37,238 nt of DNA from Planctomycetota bacterium. Its GTDB lineage: Bacteria; Planctomycetota; UBA1135; UBA2386. The stretch covers positions 1 through 37,238 of the forward strand of contig JAEUHP010000182.1 of assembly GCA_016795295.1 (NCBI GenBank), in the 5' to 3' direction. Position numbers and translations under genes: made by a program. Of the stretch, positions 21,849 to 30,983 are shown piece after piece. The notes under the pieces were generated by a model that had not been told where the DNA came from, searched no databases, and worked only from the letters and a program-made list of their open reading frames with translations. The number at the start of each line of letters is the position of its first letter. The first letter of the stretch is position 1.

Positions 21849-24053
21849 TCACTCGGCGATCGAGAACGCGATCGCGCGCGACACCGACAGCGTGTTCAGC
21901 GACGGACAGACGTTCTGCACGCTGCCGATCGTGGCGGCCTGGGCCTGGATCGGGAAGCCGATCAGCGTCTGATCGCACGGCAGGGACAGCCCTTGGTTGG
22001 CCACCCCGCCCGACAGGACCACGAGGTTGGTCGCCACCGGGTTCACGATCAGGCAGGTGCCGCACGGCAGTTGTGGCGTCGACAGGCCGATGCCGAGCAG
22101 GAACGCGCCGAGCGAAGCCTGCGCGTCCGTGGTCGACACCGAGAAGCCGAACGTCGTGTTGCCGATGCCCGGCGCGCCGACGAGCGACAGCGTCATCGGG
22201 TGGCCGCAGCCAGCCGACAGCACGGTCGGGGTCACCGGCGTGAAGGCGTTCCACTGGCAGGCATACACGTCTCCCGACGGCGGGAACAGCTGGGGTGCCG
22301 CGGTGATCGCCAGCGACGCCATGTTGTCGGTGCCACCGCTCGCATGGGTGCTCGCGAGCGCTGGTTGCGCCATCGAACCGGCCAGCGGCACGGTCACCTG
22401 CGCACCGCAGGTGATGCAGCCGGTGCGCGAGAAGTTGCGGCACTGCACGATGCTGGTGAGGAAGCCGGTCGTCTGTTCCCAGGCGATCGCGTACTTCGGG
22501 CCGAGCAGGGCCACCGTCGGATACCGCTCGTCGGTGCCGAGCAGTTGGCTCACCGCCGCGGAGGCCACGGGCATGCCCCAGCCCGCACCGTTCCATTGCC
22601 ACTGCGCGACCGACACGTCGCGATCGGTGGCGCTGACCTCGTACTCGAGGACCATCATGAAGCTCGTGCCGTCGCCATCGATGTCGGGGTGCAGCAGTGC
22701 CGGCCCACCGGGGTTGCCGATGGCCGCGAGCGACCCCAGCAGGGCGCCGGTGCGCGACACGGCGCGCAGGTAGGCGAAGTAGAAGTTGCCTGGCTTCTGC
22801 CCGTAGGTGATGGCGAGCGTGCTCGTCGCGGACTTCGCGACGCGCGGCCGCACCGAGGTCGGATGGGCCGACAGCGTGACCACGGCGCCGAGCGTCGGCA
22901 GACCGGTCGCCGGCATCGTGTAGGGCACGAGCCGGAGTCCGTTGCCGCGCAACTCGTAGGCGACGACGCCCTGGCCGGCACCGGTCGGGTCGCCCGACAG
23001 GTCGGGGAAGGTGCAGCTGTTCAGGGGATCGCTGGCGACCTGGAAGGGTGTGATGGTCGTGGCGAGGCCGTCGATCACAGCACCCTGGATCGTGTTCAAC
23101 GCGAACTCCGATTCGCCCTGTTGGTAGACCACGAGGCAGCGGTTGCTGCCGGTGTGGTAGGCGATGCGCGGTGCCCGCGAGAACGAGCCCGCGACGCTGG
23201 CGACGGGCAACAGCGAGCCGAGCGAGCCGTTCGGCGCCAAGGGGCGGATCATCACGTCCTTCTGCGTGCTCGACACGGCGCGTTCGAAGACGCACAGCCA
23301 GCGCTGCAGCTGCGCGTGCCACACGGTGTGCGGCGCACTGTCGTTCGCCGTGACCACGCTGATGCCTTGGGCCGTGCTGACGAACGGGTCGAGCACCAGC
23401 GGCATCTTCGCCTGATCGACGAACCAGGCCGGCAACGACAGTTCGACGAAGTCGCCTTCGTGGCGGATCGCGCCCTGCGCCCGTGCGCCGTTGGCGTCGA
23501 TCCCCGTCACCGTGCCCATCTGCGCGAGGCGCTGGCCGGCGCGCACGAAGTCGAGGCCGCCGTCCGCCGCCGGAGCGGCGAACTTGCCGAGGCCGCCGAG
23601 GCGGCAGCGCACGACGAGCTCGCCACGGCCCGGCAGCGCGTCGAACACGAACGACTGCTCCATGCCGTCGTCGCGCAGTTCGTAGCGTTCGCGGATCGAC
23701 GGCGAACGGTCGTAGACGGCCGTGTCGCCGGCCTGCGCGGGCGCATCCTGCAGGTCGCACGGCAGCACGGTTCCGCCGCGGTGGATCGCCTGCAGCGCGA
23801 GCCGCAGCGGCGCCACTGCGGGCGCGTCGGCGCCGAGCACCGGCGTGAAGTGTGCGCCGCTGGTGTCGAAGCGCACGACGTAGTCGTTGCCGCAGCCGAG
23901 CAGACCATCCCCATCGGCGCGCAGGCCGTGGCCGAGGCGCATGCTGGAGGAGGCGGTGACGGGAACGGTCGAGATCGGCGACTGTGCGCAGCCGAGCGCA
24001 CCGAAGAGTGCGAGCGCCGACAGGCCGGGAAGCGGGTTCATCGTGGATTTCAT
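21849..24053 (-). CDS. Large secreted propeller-like protein (734 aa), paralogue of its upstream neighbour
   Basis: The 734-aa protein starts MKSTMNPLPGLSALALFGAL with cleavage expected near GCAQS. The cysteine in FGALGCAQ could also be a lipobox. Residues of about 35-225 form a conserved N-terminal domain (YVVRFDTSGAHFTPVLG, MEQSFVFDALPGRGELVVR, LSLPAWFVDQAKMPLVLDP) shared with the 737-aa neighbour. The middle (about 225-600) has repeated propeller-like units (RAPRIAYHTGSNRCLVVYQQ, RPRVAKSATSTLAITYG, YPTVALLGPKYAIAWEQ). The C-terminal domain starts SAGCGHPMTLSL and contains LPCGTCLIV and LPCDQTLIGFPI. The start 24053 lies 8 nt after the upstream stop; a second ATG four codons later is possible. 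No enzymatic motif was seen. Confidence 0.82.
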   Translation of the reverse strand: MKSTMNPLPGLSALALFGALGCAQSPISTVPVTASSSMRLGHGLRADGDGLLGCGNDYVVRFDTSGAHFTPVLGADAPAVAPLRLALQAIHRGGTVLPCDLQDAPAQAGDTAVYDRSPSIRERYELRDDGMEQSFVFDALPGRGELVVRCRLGGLGKFAAPAADGGLDFVRAGQRLAQMGTVTGIDANGARAQGAIRHEGDFVELSLPAWFVDQAKMPLVLDPFVSTAQGISVVTANDSAPHTVWHAQLQRWLCVFERAVSSTQKDVMIRPLAPNGSLGSLLPVASVAGSFSRAPRIAYHTGSNRCLVVYQQGESEFALNTIQGAVIDGLATTITPFQVASDPLNSCTFPDLSGDPTGAGQGVVAYELRGNGLRLVPYTMPATGLPTLGAVVTLSAHPTSVRPRVAKSATSTLAITYGQKPGNFYFAYLRAVSRTGALLGSLAAIGNPGGPALLHPDIDGDGTSFMMVLEYEVSATDRDVSVAQWQWNGAGWGMPVASAAVSQLLGTDERYPTVALLGPKYAIAWEQTTGFLTSIVQCRNFSRTGCITCGAQVTVPLAGSMAQPALASTHASGGTDNMASLAITAAPQLFPPSGDVYACQWNAFTPVTPTVLSAGCGHPMTLSLVGAPGIGNTTFGFSVSTTDAQASLGAFLLGIGLSTPQLPCGTCLIVNPVATNLVVLSGGVANQGLSLPCDQTLIGFPIQAQAATIGSVQNVCPSLNTLSVSRAIAFSIAE

Positions 24054-24061
24054 GGCGGGGC

Positions 24062-26275
24062 TCACTGGATGGTGACTTGGATGGCGTTGGAGAGGTCGAA
24101 CTGGAAGGTGGCGCAACCGGGCGAGACTTGGTCCTGCACCAGCCACTGCTGGTAGTACGAGAGGCCGATCAGCGGGGCGCCGCCGGCGATCGGGATGTCC
24201 CAGGCGGCATTGCCGTAGGCATCGGTGAGGGTCAGGCCGGGCACGAACGCGGTGGCGAGATCGGGCACCAGCACGCAGGTGCCGCAGCCGGTCGCGTCGC
24301 GGCGGGCGAAGCCGAGCACCAGCCAGGAGACGCCGTTGGCCGGCGCGTTGCGCAGGATGGCCAGGTGGCCGCTGCCCTGGTGGTTCGAGCACTCGTCGAT
24401 CGCCGTCGCGGTGAGGCCACCGCAGCCGGGTGCCACCTGGACCGCGATGCCGTCGGCGGGCGTCCAACGTTGCGCGAGCACGGCGCTCGCCGAGCCGGTG
24501 TCGTTCTGCCAGACCAGCAGCGCGTCGTCTCGAGTCGCACCGGTCTCACCGCCGCTCGCCTGCGAGGCGAGGCACGCGACCACCTGTTGGGTGACGCCGG
24601 TTTGCACCGTGACTGGCGGTTCGCACGGCGTGCAGAGGCTCTGGCCGAAGGTGCGCAGGCCGAGCACCTGCGTCGTCGTGCCCTGCGTCCACGCGACCAC
24701 CGCGTTGCGACCGCTCATCGCCACCGTGGGGCGGAACTCCTGCACGCCGGGGTTGATGGCGACCGAGCCGGTGGCCAGCAGATCGCGCTGGCTGGTGTTG
24801 CGGTTCCAGCCGAACGTCATCGCCGTGATGTCGTTCAGCGTGGTCGAGCTGGGTTCGAGCATCTGTGCGGCGAGGAACCAGTTCTCGCCGTCGCCGTCGA
24901 GCGCGAAGCCGGTGTAGGTGCGAACGCCAGCGAGCGTGTTGCCGGTGCCGACCTGCGTCGTGCCGACGTAGGTGCGCGTGCCGATCGTGCCCGTGGCGGT
25001 CAGCCAGCCGAGCATGCAGCGGTTGGCCGCGCCACCGCTCTTCGGCAGGCGCACGGCGGTGTTGGTGCCGGCACTGCTGGCCGTCACCAACGTGCCCATG
25101 GTCGGGCCGAGACTCGCCGACAGGCCGACGGTGGTCAGCATGACGTCCCCGTCGGTGAGCCAGGCGCAGAGCACCGTCGAACTGCTCTCGGTGGCGTTGC
25201 CGGCCATTTCGAGGCCGTTGTCGTCGGTGAAGGCGGCCGCGAGCGGCATCGACGGACCGAGCGTCGTCGGCGACACGCCGCGCACGAGCAGGTCGCGGTG
25301 CGTCGGCAGCGGCGCCACCGTCATGACGTCCTGCCAGCCCACGAGGAAGGCGTTGCGCACGCTGCAGTCGGCGACCCGCGCGCGCTGCGAGTTGGCACCG
25401 AAGCGGATCACGACCGAGGCGCCCGACAGGTCGGCGCCGGCGGTGGTCTCGTGGTGGACGAACTGCCCGTAGATGTCGCCGGTGGACGAGGAGTAGCGCC
25501 GCCAGAACACGACCAGGTACTTGGCGAGGCCGGCGTCGTACGCCGCCTGCGGATCGAGGTTCTGCCCACCCGGGGTGGCCGTGATCACGGCACCGACCAT
25601 CGGGTCGAGCACGAGCGGCAGCGCCGCGCGATCGACGAACGCCGCTGGCAGCCGTAGCTGCAGCCGTTCGCCTGCGTAGGACATGCTGCCCGTGCAGGTG
25701 GCGCCGCGCGCGTCGATGCCGAGCACCGTGGTGATGCGCACCCCACCGAACTCGTTGCCGAACGACACCGCGTCGTCACCCTGCGCCTGCAGCGCGAGCT
25801 GGGTCGCGACCTGGACCGACACGACGAGGTCGCCTTCGCCCGCCGGGCGTTCGTGGAACACGAACGACTGCTTCAGCCCTGCCGGCCGCACTTCGTAGGT
25901 CTCGTCGACCGCGCCGCGGCGGAACGACACCGTTCGGTCGCGGTGGGTCGGCTCGACGGCGTCCAGCGCCTTGTTGGCCGCCCCACGTCCGAACGCCACG
26001 CCACGCAGGTGCACCGGGAACTCGATCGGTGCCAGTTCGCCGAGCGCTGGCGTGAACTGTGCGCCGTTGCGATCGAAGCGGGCGCGGTAGTCGACGCCCG
26101 CGCCGACCAGCTGGCCAGGCTCGGGTTGCAGCGCGGCGAACTGTTCCAGCGCGTCGGCGAATGCCGGGGCGGCGGGCGGCGTGGGCCGAGCCCGGTCAGG
26201 GGCCTGCTGGCCCAGCAGGAAGCCTTGCCAGAGCGGCACGGCGAGGAGGATGGGGAGGAGTCGGGATTGGGTCAT
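24062..26275 (-). CDS. Large secreted propeller-like protein (737 aa), first of a tandem pair
   Basis: The 737-aa protein has a signal peptide (MTQSRLLPILLAVPLWQGFL, cleavage near LLGQQA). The N-terminal domain (DYRARFDRNGAQFTPALG, LKQSFVFHERPAGEGDLVVS, RLPAAFVDRAALPLVLDP) matches the downstream paralogue at the same relative positions. The middle part has propeller-like repeats with alternating self-reporting strands (YLVVFWRRYSSSTGDIYG, NAFLVGWQDVMTV, VLCAWLTDGDVML, AVVAWTQG). The C-terminal domain starts VAPGCGGLTATAID and contains GCGTCVLVPDL and PLIGLSYYQQW. The start at 26275 gives the signal peptide; the frame stays open to 26707 without coding character. It is divergent from the 949-aa lipoprotein gene. 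Function unknown; both products are probably exported together. Confidence 0.82.
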   Translation of the reverse strand: MTQSRLLPILLAVPLWQGFLLGQQAPDRARPTPPAAPAFADALEQFAALQPEPGQLVGAGVDYRARFDRNGAQFTPALGELAPIEFPVHLRGVAFGRGAANKALDAVEPTHRDRTVSFRRGAVDETYEVRPAGLKQSFVFHERPAGEGDLVVSVQVATQLALQAQGDDAVSFGNEFGGVRITTVLGIDARGATCTGSMSYAGERLQLRLPAAFVDRAALPLVLDPMVGAVITATPGGQNLDPQAAYDAGLAKYLVVFWRRYSSSTGDIYGQFVHHETTAGADLSGASVVIRFGANSQRARVADCSVRNAFLVGWQDVMTVAPLPTHRDLLVRGVSPTTLGPSMPLAAAFTDDNGLEMAGNATESSSTVLCAWLTDGDVMLTTVGLSASLGPTMGTLVTASSAGTNTAVRLPKSGGAANRCMLGWLTATGTIGTRTYVGTTQVGTGNTLAGVRTYTGFALDGDGENWFLAAQMLEPSSTTLNDITAMTFGWNRNTSQRDLLATGSVAINPGVQEFRPTVAMSGRNAVVAWTQGTTTQVLGLRTFGQSLCTPCEPPVTVQTGVTQQVVACLASQASGGETGATRDDALLVWQNDTGSASAVLAQRWTPADGIAVQVAPGCGGLTATAIDECSNHQGSGHLAILRNAPANGVSWLVLGFARRDATGCGTCVLVPDLATAFVPGLTLTDAYGNAAWDIPIAGGAPLIGLSYYQQWLVQDQVSPGCATFQFDLSNAIQVTIQ

Positions 26276-26426
26276 GGGAGTGCGGTGGGGCGCGGCGGGG
26301 CGCCTCGACCCCATCCACACCGTTCCCCTCGCGATTCCCCGGCAGAATTCCGGGATGCCCAGGATCGCGGTCCGGGGGGCGGTGCGGCGCCAGTCCCGGC
26401 GCGGTCCTTGCCGATACGAGGGGTCC
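26276..26426. promoter_or_regulatory. Divergent promoter region, no motif resolved
   Basis: This 151-bp gap separates the 737-aa protein gene (minus) from the lipoprotein gene (plus), so it must contain both promoters. A short repeat attcc(c)cgg occurs twice around cagaa near 26335-26355. No convincing -35/-10 pair was found. Confidence 0.3.
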
Positions 26427-29276
26427 ATGGCTCCCGTGCTCCGAACCCGCGCTGCCACCGGCGCGTTGTGGCTCCTCGTCGGCTGCAGCAGCGCTCCCGA
26501 GTGGACCCGCAAGACCGACCCGTTCGTCGACCGGAAGTTCCCGGATCTGACCGCCGAACAACTGCGCAACGGCCAACTGCCCGAAGGGTATCGCCTCGGC
26601 GACCAGGGGCTGGCCGCCGAGGCCGACGGCCGGCGGCCGGCGCGCTGGAGCCGTGAGCCCAACCCGGACACGTTCGGCGTCGCCGCCCATGGCCGCGGCC
26701 CGCGCATCGACCACGTGCAATGGATCTACCCGGACCGCCGCAAGGTCGGCGTCGAGTTCCTGCGCAGCGCGAGCATCGAACCGGGGGCACCGGTTGCGTT
26801 GGGGCGCGCCAGGAACCGCGACTGGGGGCGCCTTTCGCAGAGCCATGCCAGCGGCGAACGCACGCCGGTCACGTTGTTCGCCACCAGCCGCCCCGAAGTG
26901 TTCGTGCAGCTGCGCGACCACGACCAGACGCTCGACAGCATCGTCTGGTGCCAGGACCGTGCGGTCCTGCTCGACCACGACGAACGCACTGCGATCGCCG
27001 AGCCGCGGCAGGCTCTCGAAGCCGCGCTCGCCGCGGCGGATTGGCCCCAAGTGCAGGCCTGGATCGATCGACTCGCCTTCTCGCCGACCCACGGTCCGGA
27101 CGACGTCAAGGTGCGGGCGCAGACGGCCATCGACGCGCATCGGCTGGCGGTGAACGGTCCGGTGCTGGCCGAACTCGACGCCCTGGCCGCGCGCCACGAA
27201 GCCGCGTGGGCGAAGGCCACCGCAGACGCCAAGGTCGACCTCTACGCCACCAACCTGATGCAGGCCTACGAGCTCAGGGGGAAGCTGCAGAGGGTCCCTT
27301 CGCCGGTGCCGGCGCGGATCCTGCGACTGTGGGACGAACTCGCCAAGGCCGAAGCCGGCCGGCGCACGCCGGAGACGGCGCGCACGGCCGTGGACTGGTT
27401 CTGGCTCTGGGCACCGAAGATGGCTGGCGGTGTGCCGCCGCCGATCGCCAACGCCTGGCGGCAGGTGGGCACCCTCGCATCGCGCGAGGTGGCCTACGTC
27501 GAGGGTCTGGCGGCAAGGCGCCAATTGGCTGCCACCCAGCCCCCGCTGCTGCCGAACACCGGACCCGCGGATCGGGTCGCGCGCGATCACCTGGCCGCGC
27601 AGGTGAAGACCTGGCTCGCGGCGACGCGCAAGGCTGGACAGCAGTTGACCGGCGACTGGCTCGAGAAGGTGCTGCTGTACGACCTCGAAACGCTCGCCAA
27701 CCCGCCAGAACGGCCGTTCCCGTATCTCGACCGATCCTGCGTCGACGAAGTGATCGCCGCGCTCGGCGAACTCGAGCAGCCGCGCCGTGCCGAACGCAAG
27801 GACCAGGTCGTGCGCCGCCTGCACGAGCTGCTCCAGCGGGAGCGGGCGCTGCTCGCCGGGCAACAGCAGAATGCCCGGCCCGGCGTGCTCGCCCACGTGG
27901 TGTTCCTGTCGCAACAGCTCAACGCCATCGCCGGCGAACTGCGCACCGCGGCCCATGCCGCAGCCGGGCGCGGCATGCCGGCCACCGCCGCCCAGTTGCT
28001 GCTGCAGAGCAACATGGTCGAGCGCCGGACCAACGACCAGGTCGCCGATCTGCCGGCGCTGGCAGGTGGCGAGGCGCCCAAGGATGGCTGTGCGCTCGCC
28101 ACCAGGTGGCTGCTGCCGATGCTGGCCGAAGTGTTGCCGCCGATCGACGCCAACACCGCGCAGGCCCAGCGCCTGTGCGAACTGCTGACCGAGGGCAAAG
28201 CGGCGAGCTGGCCGCTGGTGCGGTTCCTCGCGGTGGGCGTCCAGCCCGGCGAAGTGGTGGCACTGCGGAAGGCCCTGGGACTGCCGGCGAAGTTCGCGCA
28301 TCTGGTGCGCCAGGACCAGGACCAAGCGCTGGCACTGGTCGACCGGCCGGTCAGCAGCGATCCGCGCACCGACGAACGTTTCTGGCAGAAGTACAGCGGC
28401 TGGTCCGCCGAGACCGTCGCCGAAGGGGCCTGGATTCGTCAGGAGAATGCCTTCCTGGCCGAGGAGAAGCCGGTCGTCGACCAGGAGCGCGTCGAGGTCG
28501 AGAAGATCACTGCGTCGCTGAATGCCGAGGGCCAGCGGCTCGACGAGGCCTTGCAGGCGCACAATGCGAGCCGTGACCGCCTGGACCGCACCAGTAGCGC
28601 GCAGGTCGAGGCGTTCAACCGCAAGCTCGGGGAACTGCGCGCCCAGAACCAGGCGTTGCAGGGCCGCATGGCCAGCCACCGCCCGCGCGTGGAGGCATGG
28701 CAGACGCGCGTCGCGGCCATGAACCAGCGCATCGACGCGTACAACCGCCGCCTCACCGCGCTGAACGAACGCCGCATGCGCGAAGGTGCCGCCGGCCAAC
28801 ACGAGCTCGACGGCATGTTGCTGCCGACTCTGACTGCCGCCGTCGAACAGCGCCTGCAGGCCTGGATCGACACCCTGGTCGCCAAGTTGCCGGACTTCGC
28901 CGACCGCAGCCGCGAGACCCTGGCGGTGCAGTGGTGGTTCGGCCATCCGGTGGCCGGCCCGGAGCTGTGGACGCCGCCCGACGGCGCGGGTTATGCGCAG
29001 CTGATGGCGGCAGCGAGCGACCGCCAGGGGCGGCGGCAAGCGACCAACGAGGCCTATGCGGCCAAGGTGGCCGAATTCTGCTACTGGGCAGCGTTGGGCA
29101 AGCTGGAGACGCGCGAGGCGACCTTCCGCGGCCATGCGGTCGAGTTCACGCGGTTCCGCGATGCCAACGTGCTGAAGCAGGCCCTGGCACGGGAAGCGCG
29201 TCTAAGTGCTGCCGATCGCACGCGGTGCCTGGCGATCCTGGCCGAAGTGCACAGCGAGGTGTTCGGCAAGAAATAG
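26427..29276 (+). CDS. Large lipoprotein with C-terminal coiled coil, function unknown
   Basis: The 949-aa product has a lipoprotein signal peptide: MAPVLRTRAATGALWLLVGC with lipobox LVGC and Cys20. After a Pro-rich start, residues of about 85-200 form a beta-rich domain (VQWIYPDRRKVGVEFLRSAS, LGRARNRDWGRLSQSH, VTLFATSRPEVFVQLRDHD). A long alpha-helical part follows, with a clear coiled coil at about 675-790 (VDQERVEVEKITASLNAEGQ, FNRKLGELRAQNQALQGRM, VAAMNQRIDAYNRRLTALNE). No enzymatic motif was recognised. ATG 26427 is preceded by GAGGGG (26418-26423) about 3-5 nt upstream. The protein should sit at the outer face of a membrane with the helical part reaching away. An envelope scaffold role would be a guess. 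Confidence 0.85.
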   Translation: MAPVLRTRAATGALWLLVGCSSAPEWTRKTDPFVDRKFPDLTAEQLRNGQLPEGYRLGDQGLAAEADGRRPARWSREPNPDTFGVAAHGRGPRIDHVQWIYPDRRKVGVEFLRSASIEPGAPVALGRARNRDWGRLSQSHASGERTPVTLFATSRPEVFVQLRDHDQTLDSIVWCQDRAVLLDHDERTAIAEPRQALEAALAAADWPQVQAWIDRLAFSPTHGPDDVKVRAQTAIDAHRLAVNGPVLAELDALAARHEAAWAKATADAKVDLYATNLMQAYELRGKLQRVPSPVPARILRLWDELAKAEAGRRTPETARTAVDWFWLWAPKMAGGVPPPIANAWRQVGTLASREVAYVEGLAARRQLAATQPPLLPNTGPADRVARDHLAAQVKTWLAATRKAGQQLTGDWLEKVLLYDLETLANPPERPFPYLDRSCVDEVIAALGELEQPRRAERKDQVVRRLHELLQRERALLAGQQQNARPGVLAHVVFLSQQLNAIAGELRTAAHAAAGRGMPATAAQLLLQSNMVERRTNDQVADLPALAGGEAPKDGCALATRWLLPMLAEVLPPIDANTAQAQRLCELLTEGKAASWPLVRFLAVGVQPGEVVALRKALGLPAKFAHLVRQDQDQALALVDRPVSSDPRTDERFWQKYSGWSAETVAEGAWIRQENAFLAEEKPVVDQERVEVEKITASLNAEGQRLDEALQAHNASRDRLDRTSSAQVEAFNRKLGELRAQNQALQGRMASHRPRVEAWQTRVAAMNQRIDAYNRRLTALNERRMREGAAGQHELDGMLLPTLTAAVEQRLQAWIDTLVAKLPDFADRSRETLAVQWWFGHPVAGPELWTPPDGAGYAQLMAAASDRQGRRQATNEAYAAKVAEFCYWAALGKLETREATFRGHAVEFTRFRDANVLKQALAREARLSAADRTRCLAILAEVHSEVFGKK

Positions 29277-29485
29277 CGCGCGGCACCGGCTTGGGCTGCC
29301 GCTCTGCCGGGGACGACCGGACTCGGGCTGGTGCGGGGACGGCCGGGCGCACGCCACGAGACGCAGGCCGGGCCATGCTGGTGGTGCCGAGCCGGCGGTA
29401 GGGGGGGGCGGCTTGTGCCTCGGCTGGGACTCACGGCATAGTGTCCGTGGTCATCCCCGGGCCTTTTTCGGGAGTGCCTCCCACG
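29277..29485 (+). promoter_or_regulatory. Upstream region of the Kelch-like gene with a G8 tract
   Basis: This 209-bp gap holds no gene. It contains a run of eight G's (29401-29408), about 78 bp before the start at 29486, and scattered GC-rich repeats. No promoter consensus was resolved. The G tract resembles the G9 tract upstream of the 426-aa protein gene. Confidence 0.3.
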
Positions 29486-30937
29486 ATGCTGCAATCGCAC
29501 TTTGTGCTCGTCCCCCGGATCGCGCGCGCCCCGCTGCCTGCGGCCGCGCTGGTCCTCCTGGCCGCTGCCGCGTGGCTGCCTGCGCAGTACACGCAGTGGG
29601 TCGGGCAGCCCGCGGCTGCGCAGCCGCCCTACCGCATCGACCACGCCATGGTCTACGACGAGGCGAACCGCGAGGTGGTCCTGTTCGGTGGCCGGCCATG
29701 GGTGGGGGCGCCCCACGGCGACACCTGGGTGTGGGACGGCTCGACTTGGTTGCTGCGTGTGCCGCCGGCGTCGCCGCCGGCGCGCAGTGGGCACGCACTG
29801 GCCCATGACTCCGTGCGCCAGTGCGTCGTGCTCTTCGGTGGCTCGACCAGCACGGGCCTCGCCTCCGACACGTACGAGTGGGATGGCTCCACATGGCTGC
29901 AGCGCACGCCGGGCGTGGCGCCGTCGCCGCGCACCAACGCGGGCATGGCGTACGACTCCGTGCGCCAGCGCACCGTTCTCTTCGGCGGCGCTGCGAGCAG
30001 TTCGGGTGCATCGCTGCTCGACGACACGTGGGAGTGGAACGGGACCACTTGGTCGGCGCGCCCGGTCGCGACGCGCCCGTTCGTCCGGCAGCAGGCCGCG
30101 ATGGCGTTCGATCCCGCGCGCAGTCGCGTCGTGCTCACCGGGGGGCGGGGCGTGAACCTCGGCGACTGGCGCTACGACACCTGGGAATGGGACGGTGTCG
30201 CCTGGACGTCGACGGCGGCCTCGACCGGTGTGTTCGGTCCGGGCTTCTGCGGGCCGGTGCCCACGTGTCCAGTGCCGCCGCCGGCGGCGCTCTTCTGGAT
30301 GCCTGGCACGCCGTTCGGTCCGCGCCTCGCCGGCTGGGGGCCGACCGGCCAAATGCTCGCCTATGCCGGCGCGTCATGGCAGACGTGGCTGACGAACATC
30401 CAGCCTGGGACCGGCGTCAACCACTACATGCCGAAGTTCGCCTTCGACGCGGCGCGCAATCAGGTGGTCGCCCTCGCTGGCGACGGCAGCACGCCGAACA
30501 CTTCGTTGCTCACCGCCACGCCGTCGTCGGCCACCGTGGTCGGCTCCGGCTGCGGCAGTCCGCCGCTGTCGCTCACACCGCAGCCCATTGCGCCGCCGGT
30601 CGTCGGCGCCACCGCGCGCGCGACGATCGCCAACGCGCCGACGGCGGCCTGCCTGGTGGCTGCGGGCTTCAACACGTTCCGGGTCGGGGCCTACTTGCTG
30701 CCGTTGGCGCTCGATCCCTTCGGCATGCCCGGGTGTGTGCTCCGGCACTCGATGGACGCCGTCGACCTGCCGACCGCCGCGGTCGGCAGCGGCGTCGAGT
30801 ACGCGCTGCAGTTGCCCAACCAACTGTCCTTGCTCGGGGTGACCGTGCGCCTGCAGGCCTACGCCCTCGCGCCTGGCGTCAATCCTGCTCAGACGATCGT
30901 CAGCAACCGGCTCGACTGGCGCATCGGCGACGTTTGA
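29486..30937 (+). CDS. Secreted Kelch-like repeat protein with shared C-terminal domain
   Basis: The 483-aa protein has a signal peptide with a long n-region (MLQSHFVLVPRIARAPLPAA then ALVLLAAAAWLPAQ). Residues of about 50-240 carry at least four Kelch-type units with the pattern MAYDxxRxxxVLFGG...DTWEWDGxxW (AMVYDEANREVVLFGG, ALAHDSVRQCVVLFGG, GMAYDSVRQRTVLFGG, AMAFDPARSRVVLTGG). The C-terminal 130 residues start VVGSGCGSPPLSLTP and contain LDPFGMPGCVLR, the shared domain. A GTG at 29441 would add 15 residues before the signal peptide; ATG 29486 is preferred. Kelch propellers bind proteins or glycans, and the partner is unknown. It is convergent with the two-component genes, 46 bp away. Confidence 0.85.
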   Translation: MLQSHFVLVPRIARAPLPAAALVLLAAAAWLPAQYTQWVGQPAAAQPPYRIDHAMVYDEANREVVLFGGRPWVGAPHGDTWVWDGSTWLLRVPPASPPARSGHALAHDSVRQCVVLFGGSTSTGLASDTYEWDGSTWLQRTPGVAPSPRTNAGMAYDSVRQRTVLFGGAASSSGASLLDDTWEWNGTTWSARPVATRPFVRQQAAMAFDPARSRVVLTGGRGVNLGDWRYDTWEWDGVAWTSTAASTGVFGPGFCGPVPTCPVPPPAALFWMPGTPFGPRLAGWGPTGQMLAYAGASWQTWLTNIQPGTGVNHYMPKFAFDAARNQVVALAGDGSTPNTSLLTATPSSATVVGSGCGSPPLSLTPQPIAPPVVGATARATIANAPTAACLVAAGFNTFRVGAYLLPLALDPFGMPGCVLRHSMDAVDLPTAAVGSGVEYALQLPNQLSLLGVTVRLQAYALAPGVNPAQTIVSNRLDWRIGDV

Positions 30938-30983
30938 CCGGCGGCGTGCCCCGCCGCAGCGGCGCGAAGAGTGCGGGGTTCGG

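Noticed and set aside
19488..24155. 1555-codon plus-strand open frame
   Set aside because: It lies opposite the kinase and the 734-aa protein gene. Its composition (His/Arg/Glu/Ala) is the usual antisense shadow of GC-rich genes.
26196..29135. 979-codon minus-strand open frame
   Set aside because: Antisense shadow of the lipoprotein gene, which has a clear lipobox and coiled coil.
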